From JBIOYL01 sp044870185 (GTDB lineage: Bacteria > Actinomycetota > CALGFH01), in the NCBI GenBank assembly GCA_044870185.1, contig JBIOYL010000244.1:1-14139 (forward strand): 14,139 nt of DNA. Direction: 5' to 3'. This document shows, piece after piece, positions 8,838 through 14,139 of the stretch. The notes below the pieces were generated by a model. It saw nothing but the letters and a program-made list of their open reading frames with translations. It ran no database searches and had not been told where the DNA came from. A program made the position numbers and the translations under genes. Positions within the stretch are counted from its first letter, which is position 1. Each line of letters begins with the position of its first letter.

Positions 8838-9188
8838 ATGGCCTACCGCCAGATCGATCCGGAGCAGTCGGTCAGCATCGTGGCCATCCTGCTGTTCCTG
8901 AACGCCGCCTTCCTGGGCGTCCCGCTGGCGCGGTTCCTGCTCCGGGAACCGTTCGTGCCTCTGGTTCTGCTGCCCCTGGCGATCGTGGCCGTCTCGGTGG
9001 CGGCCGGGGTCGGGCTGCTCAAGGTGCGGCGCTGGGCCTGGCCGCTGGCCATGGGCGCCGTGATCGCCGACATCCTGTGGAGCCTGCTCGCAGGCGGGGT
9101 GGGCGGCCTGTTCCGGGTGCTGTTCGACGCGCTGATGGTCTTCCTGCTCACCCGGCCCGGCGTGCGCGAGAGGTTCGGCATGCGGTGA
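8838..9188 (+). CDS. Small hypothetical integral membrane protein (116 aa)
   Basis: The product has four likely membrane helices: about residues 12-35, 38-61, 67-87 and 91-105. The loops are short, with Arg-containing segments, and the tail is charged (RPGVRERFGMR). No catalytic motif is visible and I do not recognise a named family. The ATG at 8838 is only 2 bp after the glmS stop and has a weak ribosome site, which suggests translational coupling to glmS. Its own stop overlaps the acpS start by GTGA. The tight packing on both sides and hydrophobic codon pattern make it a real gene of the glmS-acpS-nnr operon. A link to lipid or cell wall synthesis is only a guess from context. Confidence 0.8.
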   Translation: MAYRQIDPEQSVSIVAILLFLNAAFLGVPLARFLLREPFVPLVLLPLAIVAVSVAAGVGLLKVRRWAWPLAMGAVIADILWSLLAGGVGGLFRVLFDALMVFLLTRPGVRERFGMR

Positions 9189-9658
9189 TCGTGGGCATCG
9201 GCATCGACGCGGTCGAGGTCCGGCGCATCGCCCGCGCGCTCGAGCGCCATCCTGGCTTCGCCCGGCGGGTGTTCACGCCCCGGGAGTGCGACGCCGCCGC
9301 CCGCCGGGGGGCAGGCGCCACCGCCTACCTCGCCAAGCGCTGGGCGGCCAAGGAGGCCGTCTCCAAGGCGCTCGGGGTCGGCTTCTCCGGGTTCAGCTAC
9401 ACCGACATCGAGGTGGTCAACCTGCCGTCGGGGGCGCCGACCATCCGGGTGGGCGGCGAGCTGGCCTCCTGGGCCAGCCAGCTCGGCGTGCTGCGCTGGC
9501 ACCTCAGCCTGTCCGACACCCGCGAGCTCGCCTTCGCCCAGGTCGTGTGCGAGGGCCCCGACGACTACCCGCGCCGGCCCGAAGGGCCGCCGCCCTGGGT
9601 GCGCCGCCGGCTGGAGCGGCGCGCGGGCGGCGCGCCGAGGACCGGCGCCACCCGGTGA
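9185..9658 (+). CDS. acpS: Holo-[acyl-carrier-protein] synthase
   Basis: AcpS transfers 4'-phosphopantetheine from CoA to the serine of acyl carrier protein, activating fatty acid synthesis. The N-terminal VGIGIDAVEV contains the Mg-binding Asp8, and KRWAAKEAVSKALG contains the catalytic and metal-binding Glu57. FTPRECD (30-36) and WHLSLSDTRELAFAQVV (105-121) complete the fold. The GTG at 9185 overlaps the previous stop (GTGA) and gives the expected VIVGIGID start. A second GTG at 9191 is a less likely alternative. The enzyme core ends near residue 124, where most AcpS proteins stop. This one has about 33 more residues rich in Pro and Arg (PRRPEGPPPWVRRRLERR...). The stop overlaps the nnr start by GTGA. 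Confidence 0.95.
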   Translation: MIVGIGIDAVEVRRIARALERHPGFARRVFTPRECDAAARRGAGATAYLAKRWAAKEAVSKALGVGFSGFSYTDIEVVNLPSGAPTIRVGGELASWASQLGVLRWHLSLSDTRELAFAQVVCEGPDDYPRRPEGPPPWVRRRLERRAGGAPRTGATR

Positions 9659-11277
9659 AGCCGCTCGCCGAGGTGGCCGCCCTGCAGGCGGCCGACCGGG
9701 ACGCGCTCGCCGCCGGCATCCCGGTGGCCACGCTCATGGGCCGGGCCGGCGCCGCGGTGGCCCGCACCGCGCGCGCGGCGCTCGGCGGGACCGCCGGGCG
9801 CCGCGTGGTCGCGCTGGCCGGCAAGGGCCACAACGGCGGCGACGCGCTCGAGGCGCTGGCCCGGCTGGCCCGCTGGGGGGCCGGCGCCGAGGCGCTGGTG
9901 ACCGGCGAGGTGGCCGGCCTGGACCCCGAGGGCCGGCGCTGCGTGGCCGCCGTGCGGGCGGCCGGCGGGCGGGTGCGGCAGGCCTCGGCGGCGCTCGCCG
10001 ACGCGCTGCTCGCCTCGGCCGACCTGGTGCTCGACGGGCTGCTCGGGACCGGCTCGGCCGGCGCCCCCCGCGGGTCGGTGGCCGAGCTGATCGCGGCCGC
10101 CAACCGGGCCGCGGCCCCCGTGGTGGCGGTCGACATCCCCTCCGGCGTGGACGGCGCGACCGGCGCGGTCGCGGGCGAGGCGGTGCACGCGCTGGCCACC
10201 GTCACCTTCCAGGCGGCCAAGCCCGGCCACGTGCTGCCGCCCGGCAACGAGCGCGTCGGCCGGCTGGAGGTGGCCGACATCGGCCTGCCCCTGGCGGCCG
10301 GGCGCTGGGGGATCAGCGAGGCGGCCGACCTGGTCGACCTGGTCCCCATCCCCCGGGCCGAGCTGCACAAGCGCTCCCGCGGCGTGCTGCTGGTCGTCGC
10401 GGGCAGCTCGGGCATGGGCGGGGCGCCGACCCTGGTCGGCCGGGCGGCCCGCCGCGCCGGCGCCGGCCTGCTCGTGCTGGCCATCCCCGCGTCGGTGGCC
10501 GAGCGGGTCGGGGCGGCCGTGCCCGAGGCGCTGACCGTCGCCCTGCCCGAGGCCGACGGGGGCATGACCCCGGCGGCCGTCGAGGCGTGCAGGCGCTGGC
10601 TGGACGAGGCCAGCGCCCTGGCTATGGGCCCGGGGCTCGGCCGCAGCGATGCCACCGTCGCGGCGGTCCGTGCGCTGCTCGCCGCCTACCAGGGGCCGGC
10701 CGTGGTCGACGCCGACGGCCTGTACGCGCTCGGCACCGGCGGCCCGCTGGCCGAGCGCACCGCGCCGACCCTGGTCACCCCGCACGCGGGCGAGTTCGTC
10801 CGGCTTGCCCCGCAACAGCAAGGGACCCGGCTGCACCGGGCGGCCGACCGGGCCGCCGCCTGGGGCGTGACCGTGCTGCTCAAGGGCAACGACACCGTGA
10901 TCGCCGACCCGGACGGCCGTCTGGTCGTCAACCCGACCGGCACGCCGGTGCTGGCGTCCGGCGGCACGGGCGACGTCCTCACCGGGCTGGTCGGGGCGCT
11001 GCTCGCCCAGCGCCTGGCCCCCTTCGACGCCGCCCGGCTCGGCGCCTGGGTGCACGGCCGGGCCGGCACGCTGGCCGCCCGCGCCCTGTCGGTCGTCTCG
11101 GTCGCCGCCGGCGACGTCGCCGACCACCTGCCGGCCGCGTTCGCCGAGCTGCTCGGGGACCGGAGGGGTCCGGGGAACCCCACCGGGGGGGTCCGGGGGA
11201 CCCCAAGGGGGTCCCCCGGTCAACCGGGTGGGGTCCGGTTGGGGCCTGGCCGGCGCCACGCAGCACGGCGTTGGTGA
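9655..11277 (+). CDS. nnr: Bifunctional NAD(P)H-hydrate epimerase / ADP-dependent dehydratase, with a suspect C-terminal tail
   Basis: This enzyme repairs hydrated NADH and NADPH: the N-terminal YjeF_N domain interconverts the R and S epimers, and the C-terminal ribokinase-like domain dehydrates the S form using ADP. N-domain motifs are GKGHNGGDALE (56-66), LVLDGLLGTG, and VVAVDIPSGVDG. C-domain motifs are VAGSSGMGGAPTLVGRAA, MGPGLGR, VVDADGLYAL, TLVTPHAGEF, and NPTGTPVLASGGTGDVLTG with the catalytic Asp at 440. The GTG at 9655 overlaps the acpS stop. Domain sequence ends near residue 502 (AFAELLGD). The last 38 or so residues, Gly/Pro/Arg-rich, are translated from a hairpin cluster (11157-11241), so the native stop may have been lost. 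The true end is therefore uncertain beyond about 11160. Confidence 0.93.
   Translation: MKPLAEVAALQAADRDALAAGIPVATLMGRAGAAVARTARAALGGTAGRRVVALAGKGHNGGDALEALARLARWGAGAEALVTGEVAGLDPEGRRCVAAVRAAGGRVRQASAALADALLASADLVLDGLLGTGSAGAPRGSVAELIAAANRAAAPVVAVDIPSGVDGATGAVAGEAVHALATVTFQAAKPGHVLPPGNERVGRLEVADIGLPLAAGRWGISEAADLVDLVPIPRAELHKRSRGVLLVVAGSSGMGGAPTLVGRAARRAGAGLLVLAIPASVAERVGAAVPEALTVALPEADGGMTPAAVEACRRWLDEASALAMGPGLGRSDATVAAVRALLAAYQGPAVVDADGLYALGTGGPLAERTAPTLVTPHAGEFVRLAPQQQGTRLHRAADRAAAWGVTVLLKGNDTVIADPDGRLVVNPTGTPVLASGGTGDVLTGLVGALLAQRLAPFDAARLGAWVHGRAGTLAARALSVVSVAAGDVADHLPAAFAELLGDRRGPGNPTGGVRGTPRGSPGQPGGVRLGPGRRHAARRW
11157..11241. terminator. Cluster of G/C-run hairpins between nnr and the minus-strand operon
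   Basis: Several inverted repeats stand side by side. GGACC/GGTCC pairs across 11157-11171, and GGGGAACCCC lies at 11172-11181. A perfect 12-bp stem pairs 11193-11204 with 11208-11219 around a 3-base loop. CAACCGG/CCGGTTG (11221-11227 with 11235-11241) forms another. Located between convergent genes, it could end transcription from both sides, although no T tract follows. It also marks the point where the VWA-partner gene breaks off, so it may instead be a repeat that caused a rearrangement. Confidence 0.5.
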
Positions 11278-12556
11278 CGGTCCGGACCACGTCGATGCTC
11301 TGCTCGTCGCCGAACTGCCAGGGCCGGGAGGCGCCGGTCGGCTCCCCGGCCACGCCCGCCCCGGCCACGTCGTGGTCGCCGCGTGCGGGGCTTTGCAGCG
11401 TGGCGAAGATGCGCGCCAGGGCGCTGGCGCCGATGCGGCGCACCGCCTTGGGGGTGAGCTGCACGTCGCCGTGCTCGCGCACCAGGTAGCCGTGCTCGAC
11501 GAGCTGCTTCTCCAGCTCGCGCAGCGCCTCGACCTCCTCGGCGGCGCGGCGGCCGAGGGCACGCTCGACCGTCTCCAGGTCGATGTCGTCCAGCGATGCG
11601 CCCGGATAGTCCTGGCCGAGTGCCGCTTCCAGCGACTCGAGGTCGGCCAGCTCCTCGAGCGCGGTGGTGGCGTCGCCGAGCCCGAGCGGCTGCTCGCCGT
11701 CGATGCGGGCGCCCTCGTCCCAAGCCAGGTCGGGCCGCCGCCAGCGCAGCGCCCGTCCGAGCCGGTCCAGCTCGTCGGCCAGGCCCGCGTCGGCCATGGC
11801 CTGCTCCATCAGCCCGGCCAGCTCGGCCCGTTGCTCGGGCGACAGGGAGCCGAGCAGCCGGCTCGCCGCCGCAGCCCGCCGGGCGAGCAGGTCGACCAGC
11901 TCGTCGAGATTGCGGGGGCGCTCCGGGAACATGTCCCCGTAGGCGTCCATGAACCGGTCGAACGCCGCCTGGGTGTCCTCGCCGCGGGCGTCGGCGTCGA
12001 GCATGGCGTTCAAGTCGGCGAGCATCTCCCGGACACGCTGGAGGTCGGTGGGGCTGGCATCCCGAAGGGCCTGCTGCATGCCGCGGAACTGGGCGTCCAG
12101 CACCTCCCGGCGGAGCAGGTCGCGGATCTCGTCGTAGGTGGCGGCCGCCTCGGGCGAGCGCCACTGGTAGTCGGCGAGCTGGCGCACCGCCCGGGCGGTG
12201 TCGCCCGGCAGCGCGTCAAGCTCCGCCTCGGCCAGCCGGGCGGCGTCGGAGGGGTCGGGGAACAGCGCGGCCCGCTCCTGCCCGATGGCCCGGTCGAGCA
12301 GGGCGCGCACCTGCTCGAGGGTGCCGTCGAGCCGGCCCCGCTCGCGCAGGGCGCGCCGGCGCAGGCGGGCCTGGCGCAGCAGGTCGCGCAGGCCCCGCTG
12401 GCCGGGCATCCCCTGGCGCAGCAGCGACGACAGCGCATCGCGGGGCCGGTCACCGCCGAGCACCTGCTCGCCGATGCGGTCCAGCGCGCCGGCGACGTCG
12501 AACGGCGGCTCCAGCGGGTCGGGGCCACCCTGCCAGCGGCGGTAGCGGTAGCTCAT
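11258..12556 (-). pseudogene. VWA-domain protein partner of the AAA+ ATPase, truncated before the VWA domain
   Basis: Residues 1-433 resemble the N-terminal helical part of a conserved actinobacterial family of about 650 residues. Recognisable blocks are YRYRRWQGGPDPLEPPFDV, LDGTLEQVRALLDRA, ERAALFPDPSD, LDALPGDTARAVRQLADYQWRS, LSPEQRAELAGLMEQA, LGQDYPGASLDDIDLETVERALGR, LTPKAVRRIGASALARIF and WQFGDEQSIDVVRTVTNAVLR. In the family as I recall it, a VWA domain with a DLSYSM-type metal site follows. Here the match ends at 11258. The frame then continues as Gly/Pro/Arg-rich sequence through the hairpin cluster and antisense to nnr down to a stop at 10979, which is not believable coding. The ATG at 12556 overlaps the upstream ATPase stop by ATGA. 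Without the VWA half, function is probably lost or changed. Confidence 0.75.
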
Positions 12557-13983
12557 CGCCCGTACACCGCCCGACCCGGCAGCTCCTCCTTGCTCAGCCG
12601 CTTGGCCAGGTACAAGCCCTCCATGGCGAACTCGAGCGCGGCCGCGGCCAGCCCCGGCGTCTCGATCCCCCCGGCGCCGAGCCGGTCCAGCAGCTGAGCG
12701 AGCCCACGGATCGGCCCGACCCGGCCGAGCAGCTCGCTGGCGGGCACGAGCTCACCGGTCTCGACCGTGTGGCCCTCGTCGAAGCGGCGCAGCAGCCCGG
12801 ACAGGTCCAGGCCGCCGAGCCGGGCCCGGTAGGTCTCGGCCACGGCGCGGCGCAGCAGGTGGTTGACGAGCTCCAGCTCGCGGCCCTCCTCGAGCTGGTC
12901 GAACTCCACCTTGCCGAGCGCCACGGGCACCGCGGCGGGCAGGTCGACCACCCGGGCGACCGGCACGTCCTCGCCGGTGATGGCCGCCCGGCGCACCGCC
13001 GAGGCGGCCGCCGTCTCGGTCGCCGCGATGGCGAAGCGGGCCGACACGCCCGAACGGGCGTCCACCCCGGGCGCCTCCCGGACCGCACGGGTGAAGCGGG
13101 CGATGACCTCGAGCAGATGGTCGGGCATGACCGGGTGGCGCAGCGGCCCGTCCGGCCAGCCGAGGGTGGCCTCCTGGCGGACCAGGGCGATCTCGTCGTC
13201 CAGGCGCAGCGGGTAGTGGGTGCGGATCTCGGCGCCGAAGCGGTCCTTGAGGGGGGTGATGATGCGGCCCCGGTTGGTGTAGTCCTCGGGGTTGGCGCTG
13301 GCCACCAGCAGCAGGTCCAGCGGCAGCCGGAGCTGGTAGCCGCGCACCTGGATGTCGCGCTCCTCGAGCACGTTGAGCAGCGCCACCTGGATGCGCTCGG
13401 CCAGGTCGGGCAGCTCGTTGACGCTGAAGACGCCGCGGTTGGTGCGGGGCACCTGGCCGTAGTGGACGGTCTCCGGGTCGCCGAGCGTGCGCCCCTCGGC
13501 GACCTTGATCGGGTCGACGTCGCCGATCAGGTCGCCGACGCTGGTGTCCGGGGTGGCCAGCTTCTCGCCGTAGCGCTCCGAGCGGTGGCGCCAGGCGACC
13601 GGCAGGTCGTCGCCGAGCTCGGCCAGCCGCGTCCGGCAGGCCACGCAGATCGGCGCATACGGATGGTCGTTGATCTCGCAGCCGGCGACCACCGGGGTCC
13701 ACTCGTCCAGCAGGAGCGGCAGCGAGCGGATGAGCCGCGTCTTGCCCTGGCCGCGCTCGCCCAGCAGCACGATGTCGTGGCCGGCGAGCAGGGCCCGCTC
13801 GAGCGCGGGCAGCACGGTCGACTCGAAGCCGACGATGCTCGGGAACCGCTCCTCCCCCGAGGCGAGCAACGCGAGCAGGTTGGTCCGGATCTCTTCCTTG
13901 ACCGTCCGGTGCCGGTGCCCGGTCGCCCGGAGCGCCCCGAGGCTCGCCGCCTCGGGTGGAGCTGCCGCCGCCATGCTGGTCAT
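12553..13983 (-). CDS. MoxR/ChlI-like AAA+ ATPase
   Basis: This is an AAA+ ATPase of the Mg-chelatase ChlI/MoxR group. Such proteins pair with VWA-domain partners and use ATP to remodel or load metal or cofactors into targets; the target here is unknown. From ATG 13983 it is 476 residues. Walker A is GERGQGKT (75-82). Walker B is VFSVNELPDL (185-194), with Asn-Glu in place of Asp-Glu. Sensor 1 is SANPEDY (229-235) and an arginine in DRFG (247-250) is the likely finger. Between Walker A and B lies an 80-residue insert containing Cys102, Cys113 and Cys116 (CEIN...ICVAC) and SVGDLIGDVDPIK. The start is supported by GAGG 6 bases upstream of 13983. The ATG at 13974 and a far upstream ATG at 14091 have poorer context. 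The stop overlaps the next gene by ATGA, so the pair is translationally coupled. Confidence 0.9.
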   Translation of the reverse strand: MTSMAAAAPPEAASLGALRATGHRHRTVKEEIRTNLLALLASGEERFPSIVGFESTVLPALERALLAGHDIVLLGERGQGKTRLIRSLPLLLDEWTPVVAGCEINDHPYAPICVACRTRLAELGDDLPVAWRHRSERYGEKLATPDTSVGDLIGDVDPIKVAEGRTLGDPETVHYGQVPRTNRGVFSVNELPDLAERIQVALLNVLEERDIQVRGYQLRLPLDLLLVASANPEDYTNRGRIITPLKDRFGAEIRTHYPLRLDDEIALVRQEATLGWPDGPLRHPVMPDHLLEVIARFTRAVREAPGVDARSGVSARFAIAATETAAASAVRRAAITGEDVPVARVVDLPAAVPVALGKVEFDQLEEGRELELVNHLLRRAVAETYRARLGGLDLSGLLRRFDEGHTVETGELVPASELLGRVGPIRGLAQLLDRLGAGGIETPGLAAAALEFAMEGLYLAKRLSKEELPGRAVYGR

Positions 13984-14139
13984 CGATCGCCTCGCCTTCG
14001 CTCGCTCCCGCCTCGCGCAGCCGCGCCGTCTCCACCCTGCGCCCGTCCGGCCGCGACGGCAACCCCGTGCGGGCGCCGGGCTCGGGAACACGGGCCTGGC
14101 CGCCGGTTGAAGATCGCGTCCCCCGTGTGCGTCAGAGCG
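13984..14139. other. Upstream region of the AAA+ gene, nothing identified
   Basis: These 156 bases should hold the promoter of the minus-strand AAA+/VWA operon. On the minus strand there is a TTGCCG hexamer, but no acceptable -10 box follows at the right distance. No credible ORF or RNA gene is seen. Confidence 0.3.

Noticed and set aside
10979..11257. Continuation of the VWA-partner frame as a real C-terminus
   Set aside because: It is translated from hairpins and the antisense of the conserved nnr dehydratase region, so it is an unterminated frame and not evolved coding.
9565..11562. 665-codon open frame on the minus strand opposite acpS and nnr
   Set aside because: Low-complexity Gly/Arg/His-rich translation, typical of an antisense shadow of a high-GC gene.
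11228..12697. 489-codon open frame on the plus strand opposite the VWA-partner gene
   Set aside because: The minus strand shows coherent family sequence with ATGA coupling; the plus frame has no motif or start signal.

Overview
The window is very GC-rich DNA with GTG and TTG starts, strong G/C bias at third codon positions, and the order rplM-rpsI-glmM-...-glmS-...-acpS-nnr. That order is characteristic of Actinomycetota, so the source is probably an actinobacterium. The sequence alone does not support a finer placement, but the ribosomal proteins and gene spacing do not look like Streptomyces or Mycobacterium.

Left part (1-2200): the 3' end of a CHRD-domain protein gene (+) converges on a Tat-exported multicopper oxidase gene (-). 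The oxidase carries one frameshift in a C/G run, but all four copper motifs are present across the two frames. A 59-residue conserved-looking small ORF (+) follows and ends at a strong hairpin terminator.

Central housekeeping block (2200-11280, +): a promoter-like sequence precedes rplM and rpsI (ribosomal proteins L13 and S9). glmM (phosphoglucosamine mutase) comes next, then a small membrane protein, then a decayed IS605-family tnpB insertion on the minus strand. After it come glmS (glucosamine-6-phosphate synthase), a four-helix membrane protein, acpS (holo-ACP synthase) and the bifunctional NAD(P)HX repair gene nnr. From glmS to nnr the genes are 2 bp apart or overlap by GTGA, which indicates a tightly coupled operon. 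GlmS and GlmM act in the UDP-GlcNAc route for cell wall precursors. AcpS activates acyl carrier protein. Nnr repairs damaged NAD(P)H.

The tnpB element interrupts the glmM-glmS interval. Its hairpin right end abuts the small membrane protein gene so closely that the element appears to supply that gene's stop codon. Two GC-rich non-coding stretches (4554-4650 and 6715-6877) consist of degenerate tandem units sharing a CCGGCTCGGC-like core.

Right part (11150-14139): nnr runs into a cluster of G/C-run hairpins. Beyond it, on the minus strand, is a two-gene operon: a MoxR/ChlI-like AAA+ ATPase and its VWA-type partner. The partner matches its family only up to the point where the VWA domain should begin, so the metal-binding VWA half is missing and the break lies at the hairpin cluster. 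This may be a real rearrangement or an assembly join. No complete, clearly new defence or mobile system is visible. The points most worth attention are the tnpB end forming a host gene's stop codon, the truncated AAA+/VWA pair with its hairpin junction, and the tandem repeat in front of glmS.
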